From Streptomyces marincola (GTDB taxonomy: Bacteria > Actinomycetota > Actinomycetes > Streptomycetales > Streptomycetaceae), in assembly GCF_020410765.1 (NCBI RefSeq), contig NZ_CP084541.1, positions 4,545,001 to 4,609,000 on the forward strand: a stretch of DNA of 64,000 bases, in the 5' to 3' direction. The notes beneath the pieces were generated by a model that was not told the origin of the DNA, made no database searches, and worked only from the letters and a program-made list of their open reading frames with translations. Below, in pieces: positions 9,201 through 16,290 of the stretch. The translations under genes and the position numbers were made by a program. Every line of letters starts with the position of its first letter. Within the stretch, counting starts at the first letter, position 1.

Positions 9201-9509
9201 TTCACCGCGGGATACGGAGAGGGCCCGGACGCCCGCGGCGCGGACTGGGCGCAGCTGCTGCGCTGCACGCTGCTCCCGCTCGCCTCGCCCGGTGGCACTG
9301 AGGTCGGGCAGGCGGTGGCGCGGGAGGAACTGGCGCGGCTGCTGCGCGAGGACCACCCGCGGCGCGACCCGCGGCTCACGGACGCGGCGCACAGCTACGC
9401 GTTGATGCTGGAGCGCGGCCAGGGCCCGGAGACCGGCTGGACCGCCTGGCGCCTCGGCATGGTGCCCGACCGCGGCGCGAGGGACGTGACCGGCGCGGCC
9501 CTCGGGTGA
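6243..9509 (+). CDS. Membrane-anchored STAND-like NTPase with C-terminal TPRs
   Basis: A 1,088-aa protein. Residues about 85-103 and 113-135 form two transmembrane helices. An NB-ARC-like domain follows: the P-loop is GASGSGRT (255-262), where the usual lysine is arginine, then VVIILDDAT as Walker B and LPLGPLDEAAAEELL. A winged-helix stretch (EAARRLGELTRAGLLHHVRG) precedes TPR repeats in the second half (for example ARALRDLGITLHQQGRLAEA and GEAWTLYHLGQALEEAGEAA). Such architectures act as signalling switches or scaffolds; no effector domain or partner is visible. The ATG at 6243 was chosen because GGGGAGGA sits 6 nt upstream. It converges on the small gene at 9574 across a 32-bp palindrome. 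Confidence 0.8.
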   Translation: MPHAGTELHERHRPEIDGLLARAVDEEVRRSEGRVDGERLLRRAREGLADILRPAQEEYEAYARAEAENAPGRLADRFTARTVGGPAGAAGAAALATLLLVGSLDGSAATAFTDAAIVAVAALLGFVIQAVVAHLWSAERNAGENHQPGGVEQLRLAWRSAVEVRGIRPYLEQQRAIAPRRDPLRDRREARPRQRSRERGGAARAGAVLTRSFARLPEPGHPFIGRRSQLTQITQWVNRDRARTETRPTVVVLHGASGSGRTMLARWAAHELRELFRGACLVDLRGQSEDPLRTRDALLHLMNRLGAPREQLLFRDGARQDADGAHLRRLAERYHQHLADLPVVIILDDATDAEQVRTLVPARSASLVLVTAAQPLDLGPDLPASVHHLPLGPLDEAAAEELLRASATDAAADAAPYDEQAWRAVTELCEGRPLLLRMVGSALETRDPARLAADLAARGAPDAADPAERALRLRYSDQPEATRTLLRRLALAGRASLGARAAAALLGVDEDEAARRLGELTRAGLLHHVRGDRYRLHELVRRFARARLHEEESDAERSAAQERLIRSYAELADTVIRLVDGRTSTRADLLPAAAGGHGFTSLDAALRWLDEETSFITATLRHADERVDREAVAHLLGALCDYCLLRGDLYRLGELNELTQAIDQGLLARSVQWRTGVAARQLGDLDKARSTLTSVVTLYQRARHEAGTARALRDLGITLHQQGRLAEAGDRLREALDLQEGQALRGDRAWTLHALAAVERERGRIGAARTMLGEALRLHAGSGSVHGEAWTRFQLGQTLLRAGDVPAAERELRLALDLYERSRDVRGVAWAATELGLARVHAGDPTAAREQLESALSSHRETEDARGEAWTLYHLGQALEEAGEAAEAVRTLEQARTMFSRMRDLYGLACARHHSARVTRDMRAEATGSLRNSGFARQLLTDARRDFRRAGAGHGEAWSCVELAVIEAGNERPGPALDLADEALRLFTAGYGEGPDARGADWAQLLRCTLLPLASPGGTEVGQAVAREELARLLREDHPRRDPRLTDAAHSYALMLERGQGPETGWTAWRLGMVPDRGARDVTGAALG

Positions 9510-9534
9510 CCGACGGCGCCCCGCGGGCGCGGAG

Positions 9535-9566
9535 CGGCCACCGCCGGGCCGGCCCGGCGGTGGCCG
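9535..9566. terminator. 32-bp perfect palindrome between convergent genes
   Basis: Arms CGGCCACCGCCGGGCC and its exact complement meet with no loop. There is no T tract. Its place, 26 nt after one stop codon and 8 nt after the opposing stop, fits a bidirectional hairpin terminator. Confidence 0.65.
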
Positions 9567-9573
9567 GAACGTA

Positions 9574-9771
9574 TCAGGAGCGCGAGGGCTGGCGCTCGGC
9601 GTCGGCCTTGCCCTGCTGCTCCGAGAAGTCGATCTTCCCGAGGTGTTTGCTCATGGACCGCAACAGCACCCAGACGCCCACGCCCAGGATGGCGAACACG
9701 ATGAAGCCCAGAACACCGGGTGTCACCGTGTATTCGTTCAGCTCCTCGGCGAGGGGCAGCAACTCACTCAT
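9574..9771 (-). CDS. Small single-pass membrane protein
   Basis: A 65-aa protein with one membrane helix (about residues 18-37, PGVLGFIVFAILGVGVWVLL) followed by a basic then polar tail (RSMSKHLGKIDFSEQQ). The ATG lies 3 nt after the stop of mca, so the two are one transcription unit. I recall similar small proteins next to mca in streptomycetes, but no function is known to me. Confidence 0.75.
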   Translation of the reverse strand: MSELLPLAEELNEYTVTPGVLGFIVFAILGVGVWVLLRSMSKHLGKIDFSEQQGKADAERQPSRS

Positions 9772-9774
9772 GCG

Positions 9775-10647
9775 TCAATTCTCCCGGATGCCCGCGAACA
9801 GGTCGGACTCGGGTAGTGAGGTGTCCACCCGTGAGCGGGCCAGCTCGTAGTCCTCGGTCGGCCAGATCTCCTGCTGAAGTTCGATCGGTACCCGGAACCA
9901 GCCCCCGTCCGGGTCGATCTGCGTCGCGTGCGCGATCAGCGCCTTGTCCCGCACAGGGAAGAACTCCCCGCACGGCACGCGCGTGGTCAGCTGCCGCTCG
10001 GGCACGTCCATCTCGTCCCAGCGCTCCAGCCACTCCGCGTACGGCGATTCGAGGCCGCGGGCGAGCATGGCCTCGTGCAGGGCGAGCGTGCGCGGCCGGT
10101 TGAACCCCTGGTTGTAGTACAGCTTCAGCGGCTGCCAGGGCTCCCCCGCGTCCGGATAGCGCTCCGGATCGCCCGCCGCCTCGAACGCGGCCATCGAGAC
10201 CTTGTGGGTCATGATGTGGTCGGGGTGCGGGTAGCCGCCGTTCTCGTCGTACGTGGTCATCACGTGCGGGCGGAACGAGCGGACCAGCCGCACCAGCGGC
10301 TCGGTGGCCGTCTCCAGGTCCTGGAGCGCGAAGCAGCCCTCGGGCAGCGGCGGCAGCGGGTCGCCCTCGGGCAGCCCCGAGTCGACGAACCCGAGCCACT
10401 CCTGCTTGACGCCCAGGATCTCCCGGGCCTCCGCCATCTCCCGGGCGCGCACCTCGTGGATGTGCGCTTCGAGGTACGGATCGCCCTGGAGCTTCGGATT
10501 CAGGATGGAGCCCCGCTCGCCGCCCGTGCAGGTGGCGACGAGCACGTCGACGCCCTCGGAGACGTATTTGGCCATGGTCGCGGCGCCCTTGCTCGACTCG
10601 TCGTCCGGATGGGCGTGAACGGCCATGAGGCGCAGCTGCTCGGTCAA
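9775..10647 (-). CDS. mca: Mycothiol S-conjugate amidase
   Basis: A zinc-dependent amidase that cleaves mycothiol-toxin conjugates, releasing the mercapturic acid for export and recycling GlcN-Ins; a detoxification enzyme specific to actinomycetes. The metal motif HAHPDDES (residues 11-18) and the second zinc motif HPDH are intact, and the 290-aa length is right for Mca. The related deacetylase MshB is also possible, but the sequence (LQDLETATEPLVRLVR, NQGFNRPRTLALHE) reads as Mca. The start appears to be a TTG at 10647, with GAGGAAA spaced 5 nt upstream; the next in-frame ATG is only seven codons later and has no such site. Confidence 0.88.
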   Translation of the reverse strand: MTEQLRLMAVHAHPDDESSKGAATMAKYVSEGVDVLVATCTGGERGSILNPKLQGDPYLEAHIHEVRAREMAEAREILGVKQEWLGFVDSGLPEGDPLPPLPEGCFALQDLETATEPLVRLVRSFRPHVMTTYDENGGYPHPDHIMTHKVSMAAFEAAGDPERYPDAGEPWQPLKLYYNQGFNRPRTLALHEAMLARGLESPYAEWLERWDEMDVPERQLTTRVPCGEFFPVRDKALIAHATQIDPDGGWFRVPIELQQEIWPTEDYELARSRVDTSLPESDLFAGIREN

Positions 10648-10700
10648 CGGTGTTTCCTCGTCGTCTGGTGGTCGGTGCTCGGGGTCCGGCTCATCCCTTC

Positions 10701-10706
10701 TATAGT
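10701..10706 (+). promoter_or_regulatory. Likely -10 box (TATAGT) for the DUF4307 gene
   Basis: TATAGT is unusually AT-rich for this genome and lies in the mca/DUF4307 divergent region, 87 nt before the chosen ATG. An in-frame ATG 5 nt after it could start a 27-residue longer leaderless form. Confidence 0.4.
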
Positions 10707-10792
10707 GACTGATGGACCGGCCGGGCTGTTCCCGTTTTCCCTCGCCCGCGGTCCCCGCCGCAAGGACCCGTCTCACCCGAGGACCGACCGTC

Positions 10793-11224
10793 ATGGCTGA
10801 TGTGCGCGCAAGGACCCCAGAGGGCCGGTACGGCCGGTCCGGGGCCGCCGACGCCCGCACGGACCGGCGGTTGCGCGTGGCCGGCGCGGTGCTCGGCGCC
10901 CTGCTGCTCGGATTCGTCGCGTGGGCCGGAGTGTCCTACATCGGCGAGCAGAAGGTGACGGCCGAGCTGACCGGGTTCCAGGTCGTCTCGGACGAGCGGA
11001 TCGACGTCAACCTCCAGGTGCGCAAGCCTGCGGACAGTGACGGCGTCTGTACCGTGCGCGCCCAGGCCGACGACGGCCTCGAAGTCGGACGCGCGGACTT
11101 CACGTTCGAGGACGAGGGCGACAGCACGCACCGAACGGTCACGCTGCGCACCACCGCCCGGGCCACGTCCGCGGAGCTGATGGGCTGCTCAGAGGCCCGG
11201 ACGGACGCCGGCGCGACATCCTGA
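10793..11224 (+). CDS. DUF4307 single-pass membrane protein
   Basis: A 143-aa actinobacterial protein with a basic N-terminus, one membrane helix (about 28-50) and an extracytoplasmic beta-rich domain containing two cysteines (VCTVRAQ and LMGCSEA), which could form a disulfide outside the cell. The family is commonly found between mca and greA in actinomycetes. The ATG at 10793 is preceded by GAGGA; an ATG at 10712 would add 27 residues rich in Arg and Pro and is less likely. Function unknown. Confidence 0.85.
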   Translation: MADVRARTPEGRYGRSGAADARTDRRLRVAGAVLGALLLGFVAWAGVSYIGEQKVTAELTGFQVVSDERIDVNLQVRKPADSDGVCTVRAQADDGLEVGRADFTFEDEGDSTHRTVTLRTTARATSAELMGCSEARTDAGATS

Positions 11225-11277
11225 GGGTTTGCGTACGGCAGCGGAGGGTAATCCTTCCGGACATCGACCGGCATTGT

Positions 11278-11283
11278 TAGAGT
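11278..11283 (+). promoter_or_regulatory. Putative -10 box of greA
   Basis: TAGAGT inside a locally AT-rich stretch, with TTCCGG 17 bp upstream as a weak -35 box. The greA start lies about 100 nt downstream, leaving a sizeable leader. Confidence 0.4.
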
Positions 11284-11388
11284 CGATATTTCGATTGAAC
11301 CACCGCCCGCCCAGGAGCGCAGATGTCCGGGACGGGCCTTCGTTTTTATCAGTGCACCCCAGCCCGCTTACATCCCGAAGGAGCACCT

Positions 11389-11889
11389 GTGACGCAGACC
11401 AGCGACACTGTCACCTGGCTGACCCAGGAGGCGTATGACCAGCTCAAGGCGGAGCTGGATCACCTGTCGGGTCCCGCCCGTACCGAGATCGCGAAGAAGA
11501 TCGAGCAGGCGCGGGAAGAGGGGGACCTGAAGGAGAACGCCGGGTATCACGCGGCCAAGGAGGAGCAGGGGAAGATGGAGGCGCGCGTGCGCCAGCTGAC
11601 CCAGCTCCTGGAGAGTGCGCGGGTCGGTGAGGCCCCCGCGGACACCGGCGTGGTGGCCCCCGGCATGGTCGTCACGATCGCTTTCGACGGGGATCCGGAC
11701 GACACGATGACGTTCCTGCTCGCCTCCCGCGAGTTCGCGACCTCGGACATCGAGACGTACTCCCCGCAGTCGCCGCTGGGCAGCGGCGTGAACGGCAAGA
11801 AGGTCGGCGAGGACGCGGAGTACGAGTTGCCCAACGGCAGCACCGCGCGCGTCAAGGTGCTCCAGGCCAAGCCCTACCGGGCGGGCTGA
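11389..11889 (+). CDS. greA: Transcription elongation factor GreA
   Basis: Binds in the secondary channel of RNA polymerase and stimulates cleavage of backtracked RNA. The 166-aa length is close to the norm. The N-terminal coiled coil carries the signature EEGDLKENAGYHAAKEEQ (about 40-57), with the acidic tip that works at the active site; the C-terminal FKBP-like domain includes SPLGSGVNGKKVGED. The start is GTG at 11389 with GAAGGAG 5 nt upstream. It is followed by a long inverted repeat and a convergent gene. Confidence 0.96.
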   Translation: MTQTSDTVTWLTQEAYDQLKAELDHLSGPARTEIAKKIEQAREEGDLKENAGYHAAKEEQGKMEARVRQLTQLLESARVGEAPADTGVVAPGMVVTIAFDGDPDDTMTFLLASREFATSDIETYSPQSPLGSGVNGKKVGEDAEYELPNGSTARVKVLQAKPYRAG

Positions 11890-11912
11890 CCACCGCGCCG
11901 CGAGACGTTCGA

Positions 11913-11970
11913 CGGGGCCGGCGGGGGCGGGCCGGGGCGGTGGGGAACCGTCCCGGCGCCGCCGGCCCCG
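11913..11970. terminator. Long-loop inverted repeat between greA and the convergent gene
   Basis: Arms CGGGGCCGGCGG (11913-11924) and CCGCCGGCCCCG (11959-11970) are perfectly complementary around a 34-nt GC-rich loop. The position between convergent stop codons suggests a shared terminator; no T tract is present. Confidence 0.5.
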
Positions 11971-11980
11971 GGGCGGGGGC

Positions 11981-13012
11981 TCAATCCTTGCGTTGCCGCC
12001 TGGTGGTGCGCTTGGGCTGCTGCCGCTGCCCTGCGGGCCGCTGCGCTCGTCCAGGCGCGGCGGGCTGCGCTCGCCGCGCCTCGTCCCCTTCTCCCAACGC
12101 GTTCAGGATCGAGGCCAGCAGGCCGCGCAGCCGGTCGTGGGCCGCGTTCTCCTGGCCCACGAGCAGCAGCAGATCCCGCGCCTCGTCCTCGGCGACCTCG
12201 TGCTGACCGCGGGCGTGGAGCCCGGAGACGCGCGCGAGCCGCCGTTCCAGCTCCTCCTGCCGGAGCGGGCGGCCGAGGTCCGGCAGCGGGGGAACGGGCG
12301 GGGCATCGGCGCCGAGCGGTTCGTGCGGCGACCTTCCCCGCCGCAGCGCCCGGTTCACCTCGATCGAGCGCCGGCGGTCGGCCGGGTCGCGGCCGGCCCC
12401 GTACCGCAGCCGCAGCGCGTATCTGAGGTTCTTCATGTCGCCGGGCCAGAACGCGTGGTCCGGTGGATAGGCGGCGGTGGTGCCCTCGAAGATCTCGACG
12501 ATGTCGCCCAGGAGCCGGATGTCGGGCGCTGCCTCCGCCCGGCGCAGCAGAAGGATGCCGACCCGTCCCCAGTGCTCGGGCCCGATGAACCGGTGATCCA
12601 CGGTGACGCCCCTGCCGAGCGGGGACCGCAGCTCGCGGGGGACGAGGTCCGGCTCCCTCTGCCCGACCCTCGCGAACAGCAGCAGCGCGGCCTGGAAGTC
12701 GTTGAGCAGGTCGTCGCCGGCCGCCTGGTGGCGGCACCAGTGCAGGCAGGCCAACGCGTACAGGACCCGCACCGAGGTCCCGCTGCCCGACATTCCCGCC
12801 TGCCAGAGGGTGCCCGCGTCGGCGAGCGCGCCGCGCCCCAGGACCGCGTCCCGGTCGCCCCGCTTCCGGTACCGGTTCACGCGCGTCGCGACGGACGTAT
12901 AGGCCCGTTCCAGCCTCCCGGCCGCCATCCCGTGCGCGTCGCTCCGGTCCCGCTCCGGCAAGGCCAGGGGGAGCTCGAAGGGCAGTCGTCGGCGTTTCCC
13001 TGATCCGAACAT
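11981..13012 (-). CDS. TPR-like hypothetical protein
   Basis: A 343-aa soluble helical protein. The stretch DMKNLRYALRLRYGAGRDPA resembles the helical repeats found in large actinobacterial TPR/CHAT-type proteins (N-L-x-x-A-L-R-x-R-Y), so a protein-binding scaffold is likely, but no catalytic domain is seen. The C-terminal 45 residues are low-complexity and very basic (GQRQQPKRTTRRQRKD), suggesting contact with nucleic acid or acidic partners. The ATG is preceded by GGAGGAG, a strong ribosome binding site. Function not recognised. Confidence 0.7.
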   Translation of the reverse strand: MFGSGKRRRLPFELPLALPERDRSDAHGMAAGRLERAYTSVATRVNRYRKRGDRDAVLGRGALADAGTLWQAGMSGSGTSVRVLYALACLHWCRHQAAGDDLLNDFQAALLLFARVGQREPDLVPRELRSPLGRGVTVDHRFIGPEHWGRVGILLLRRAEAAPDIRLLGDIVEIFEGTTAAYPPDHAFWPGDMKNLRYALRLRYGAGRDPADRRRSIEVNRALRRGRSPHEPLGADAPPVPPLPDLGRPLRQEELERRLARVSGLHARGQHEVAEDEARDLLLLVGQENAAHDRLRGLLASILNALGEGDEARRAQPAAPGRAQRPAGQRQQPKRTTRRQRKD

Positions 13013-13117
13013 GTCGCACTCCTCCGCGAAGCCGACGGACGCGGTACCGGCCGGAACGGCGGGCCGGCGCCGGGCCCTCCCGGCCATCGTCCGCCTCTTC
13101 GCCCGGGTACGGAACCC

Positions 13118-13151
13118 GTACGGCGCCGCCCCGCGCGGGACGGCGCCGTAC
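13118..13151 (-). terminator. Hairpin after the secreted DUF2690-like gene
   Basis: Arms GTACGGCGCCG (13118-13128) and CGGCGCCGTAC (13141-13151) enclose a 12-nt loop, beginning 16 nt after the stop codon at 13167. No T tract. Confidence 0.6.
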
Positions 13152-13166
13152 CCGGCCGGTGCCGGG

Positions 13167-13559
13167 TCACCACCACGTGGTGCAGGCGACGTCGGGGTAG
13201 TTGCCGGCCTTGCCGCAGGCCCGCATGAGATTGCCCCGGTTGTCGTACGCATCGGTGTAGTTGCTGCCGCCACTGTTGATGGGCGTGGGGTCGAGCTGCT
13301 CCCAGGTCCGGCCGCCGTCGAAACTGCGGTCCACCCACACCAGGTCGCCAGGCGAGCCGAAGATCCTGCCCCACGAACACGTTCCGTTGTACCGCAGTTC
13401 GATGCCGCGGGAGTGAATCGAGGTGGACGCGACCGTCCTCGGGTTGTCCTGGTTGCAGCCTTCGGCGGCCTGCGCCGCGGTCGAGGGGATCGCGGTGAGC
13501 ATGGCTCCGGCGAGCCCTGCCGCGGCGACGGTTCGGAGAAGGGTCGTGTGAGCACCCAT
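13167..13559 (-). CDS. Small secreted Cys-containing protein, DUF2690-like
   Basis: A 130-aa protein with a clear signal peptide (basic start, hydrophobic LLRTVAAAGLAGAMLTAI, cleavage near AQAAEG about residue 33). The mature part has four cysteines (CNQDNP, GTCSWGR, RACGKAG, VACTTWW), probably two disulfides, and the pattern VASTSIHSRGIELRYNGTCSWGRI matches the DUF2690 group of secreted actinobacterial proteins as I remember it. AAGGA precedes the ATG at 13559. Probably a small extracellular or wall protein; role unknown. Confidence 0.72.
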   Translation of the reverse strand: MGAHTTLLRTVAAAGLAGAMLTAIPSTAAQAAEGCNQDNPRTVASTSIHSRGIELRYNGTCSWGRIFGSPGDLVWVDRSFDGGRTWEQLDPTPINSGGSNYTDAYDNRGNLMRACGKAGNYPDVACTTWW

Positions 13560-13792
13560 GTCCGCTGTCCTTCCGGTTGTCGCTCGTCCGGCACCGGGCG
13601 GTGTGTGCGGTACCCGGCTCCGGTCATCGGGTGACGAGTCCAGCACAGGTGGTCGTGACCGGTCCCGGCCGCCGCCGGACGCACCGGGCGGCCGGGACCG
13701 TGGGCGCCCGGCGCGGGTGGACGCGGTGACGTGCCGCGCGCACCGCTCCGCTCCCGGGAGTCGAACGCTGGGCCGGGCGGGCCGGACCGTGC

Positions 13793-13798
13793 GACGAT
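13793..13798 (+). promoter_or_regulatory. Leaderless -10-like box (GACGAT) of the YyaL-type gene
   Basis: GACGAT sits exactly 6 nt before the ATG at 13805, and no ribosome binding site is present. The first base departs from TANNNT. Confidence 0.35.
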
Positions 13799-13804
13799 GC
13801 CGGT

Positions 13805-15793
13805 ATGAATCGGCTGGCCGGCTCGCAGTCCCCGTACCTCCTCCAGCACGCGGACAATCCCGTGGACTGGTGGCCATGGGGAGAGCAGGCATTCGACGAG
13901 GCGCGGCGGCGGGACGTGCCGGTGCTGCTCAGCGTCGGGTACGCGAGTTGCCACTGGTGCCATGTCATGGCCAGGGAGAGTTTCGAGGACGAGACGGTCG
14001 CGGCCTACCTGAACGAGCGCTTCCTGCCGGTCAAGGTGGACCGGGAGGAGCGGCCAGACGTCGACGCGGTCTACATGGAGGCTGTGCAGGCGGCCACCGG
14101 GCAGGGCGGCTGGCCGATGACCGTGTTCATGACGGCCGAGGGTGAGCCGTTCTACTTCGGCACCTACTTCCCGAGGGAGCCGCACGCCGGGCTGCCTTCG
14201 TTCACGCAGCTCCTCCAGGGCGTCCACGCGGCGTGGACCGAGCGGCGCGGCGAGGTCGCGCAGGTTGCGGCGCGCATCACCGGTGACCTCGCGGAGCGGC
14301 GGCTGTCGTACGACGCGCCCGCTCCGCCCGGTGAGGAGGAGCTGGCCCGCGCGGTGCGGGCGTTGGCCGCGGAGTTCGACGAGGTGCACGGCGGGTTCGG
14401 CGGCGCGCCGAAGTTCCCGCCCTCGATGGTGATCGAGTTCCTGCTGCGGCACCACGTCCGCACCGGCTCGCGCGAGGCGCTGCGGCTTGCCGAGGAGACC
14501 TGCGAGGCGATGGCCCGCGGCGGCATCTACGATCAGCTCGGCGGCGGGTTCGCGCGGTACGCGGTGGACGCCGGGTGGACGGTCCCGCACTTCGAGAAAA
14601 TGCTCTACGACAATGCGCTGCTCGCCCGCGTGTACACCCACCTGTGGCGGGTCACGGGCTCGGCGTTCGCCCGCCGCATCGCGCTGGAGACGGCGGACTT
14701 CCTCGTCACCGAGCTGCGCACGCCCGAGGGCGGGTTCGCGTCCGCGCTCGACGCGGACAGCGAAACCCAGGACGGCGGCGGGCACCAGGAGGGCGCGTTC
14801 TACACGTGGACGCCCGAGCAGTTGCGCGACGCCCTCGGCCCGGCGGACGCCCGCCTGGCGGCGGCGGTGTACGCGCCGGGCGACGAGGGAACGCTGCGGC
14901 TGCCGGGGCCCGAGGCCCCCGCGGAGCTGCGGGCGCGGCTGGCCGAGGCCCGCGCCCGGCGCCCGCGCCCGGAGCGGGACGACAAGGTCGTCGCGGCCTG
15001 GAACGGGCTGGCCGTGGCGGCGCTCGCCGAGGCCGGTGCCTGTTTCGAGCGCGATGACCTGGTGGCGGCGGCGAGGGGCGCGGCGGACCTGCTGGTGGCG
15101 GTGCACCTGGGGCCCGACGGCCGCCTGGCGCGCACCTCGCGGGACGGGCGCGCGGGGCAGGGCGCGGGGGTGCTTGAGGATTACGCGGATGTCGCGGAAG
15201 GGTTCCTTGCGCTGTACGCGGTGACGGGAACGCGGGCGTGGCTCGACCGGGCCGGCGGGCTGCTCGACGTCGTGCTGGAACGGTTTGCCGGTGCGGGCGG
15301 CGAGCTGTTCGACACGGCGGACGACGCCGAGCGGCTGATCCGCCGTCCGCAGGACCCGACGGACGGCGCGACACCGTCCGGCTGGGCCGCGGCGGCCGGC
15401 GCGCTGCTGAGCCACGCCGCGTACACCGGCGACGCGCGCTACCGCGTCGCGGCCGAGCGGGCGCTCGGCATCGTGCGGCAACTGGGGCCGCGGGTACCGC
15501 GGTTCGCCGGGTGGGGGCTCGCGGTGGCGGAGGCCGCCGTGGACGGACCGCGCGAGGTCGCCGTGGTGGGCGCCCCCGGCGACCCGGCGGCCGACGCGCT
15601 GCACGCGGTCGCGCTGCGCGCCGCCGCGCCCGGCGCGGTCGTCGCGCGGGGCGCGCCCGACGACGAGGACCCGGCGCCGCTGCTGGCCGGCCGCCCGCTG
15701 CGCGAGGGGCGGGCGACGGCGTACGTGTGCCGCGGGTTCGTCTGCGCGGCGCCGACGACGGACCCGGAGACGCTGGCCGGGCAGCTGGCCTGA
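13805..15793 (+). CDS. Thioredoxin-domain protein, YyaL/DUF255 family
   Basis: A 662-aa cytoplasmic protein of the widely conserved YyaL (SPATA20) family: an N-terminal thioredoxin-like domain followed by an alpha/alpha-barrel resembling N-acylglucosamine epimerases and six-hairpin glycosidases. The redox motif is C49-H-W-C52 in YASCHWCHVMARESF; the barrel carries GGIYDQLGGGFARYAVD and VPHFEKMLYDNALL. The start fits the family opening NRLAGSQSPYLLQHADNPVDW. The physiological reaction of the family is not established as far as I know. The gene stands alone and is followed 24 nt later by the opposing NUDIX remnant. Confidence 0.92.
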   Translation: MNRLAGSQSPYLLQHADNPVDWWPWGEQAFDEARRRDVPVLLSVGYASCHWCHVMARESFEDETVAAYLNERFLPVKVDREERPDVDAVYMEAVQAATGQGGWPMTVFMTAEGEPFYFGTYFPREPHAGLPSFTQLLQGVHAAWTERRGEVAQVAARITGDLAERRLSYDAPAPPGEEELARAVRALAAEFDEVHGGFGGAPKFPPSMVIEFLLRHHVRTGSREALRLAEETCEAMARGGIYDQLGGGFARYAVDAGWTVPHFEKMLYDNALLARVYTHLWRVTGSAFARRIALETADFLVTELRTPEGGFASALDADSETQDGGGHQEGAFYTWTPEQLRDALGPADARLAAAVYAPGDEGTLRLPGPEAPAELRARLAEARARRPRPERDDKVVAAWNGLAVAALAEAGACFERDDLVAAARGAADLLVAVHLGPDGRLARTSRDGRAGQGAGVLEDYADVAEGFLALYAVTGTRAWLDRAGGLLDVVLERFAGAGGELFDTADDAERLIRRPQDPTDGATPSGWAAAAGALLSHAAYTGDARYRVAAERALGIVRQLGPRVPRFAGWGLAVAEAAVDGPREVAVVGAPGDPAADALHAVALRAAAPGAVVARGAPDDEDPAPLLAGRPLREGRATAYVCRGFVCAAPTTDPETLAGQLA

Positions 15794-15817
15794 CCCGCCG
15801 CACGGCGCGGCGTTCGC

Positions 15818-16290
15818 TCACCTGTGCGAAGAAGGCGGTCCGCCGCGGGCCGCCTTTTCCGCGTCCCCCCGGGGGGCGGTTCCGGCCGCGTGAACAGCGG
15901 AAAGTCCTTCCTTCCGGTCGAGGGCTATGCCTGTATCGACGAGCGGCGATCGGCTCAGGTCGGCGGTGTCGGGCAGGAGGCCAGGCCGTTACCGGGGTTT
16001 CGCCGTTCGGCTCCGGCCGCGGTCGGCCAGCGGTGATACGGACTTGGTAGAAGATGCCGATGTTCTGGTGCTCGATTCCTGAGCGTGCGGCGGGTGCGGG
16101 TATTACCCGTGAGTCCACCCCAAGGAGCCGTTCGACCACCGCGTCGTATCCGGTCTCCTCGGCGATCTCCCGGACCGTCATGTGGGACGGGTTTTCCGTG
16201 TGCTTGATTGGGCCGCCTGGCAGGGTGCAGGCGGTTGCCCGGTGGTGGGCAAGCAGCATGCGTCTGTCTTCGACGCGCATGGTGTAGGCC
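15818..16290 (-). pseudogene. Frameshifted, 5'-truncated NUDIX hydrolase gene
   Basis: In one minus frame, from about 16290, the translation carries a complete NUDIX box of the pattern G-x5-E-x7-RE-U-x-EE-x-GU (GGPIKHTE, then REIAEETGY) and continues VVERLLGVDSRVIPA to EPNGETPV near 15993. The family's C-terminal motif then appears in a different frame as LPDTADLSRSPLVDTGIAL, ending at a TGA at 15818. So the C-terminal part is out of frame. The N-terminus is also odd: homologous sequence begins at about TAYTMRVEDRRMLL with no upstream start or ribosome site, and ATG 16280 would cut into the first strand. Most likely an inactivated gene. Confidence 0.7.

Noticed and set aside
12103..12306. Small extra frames inside the TPR-like gene
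   Set aside because: They are alternative frames of one gene with a strong ribosome site and consistent codon use.
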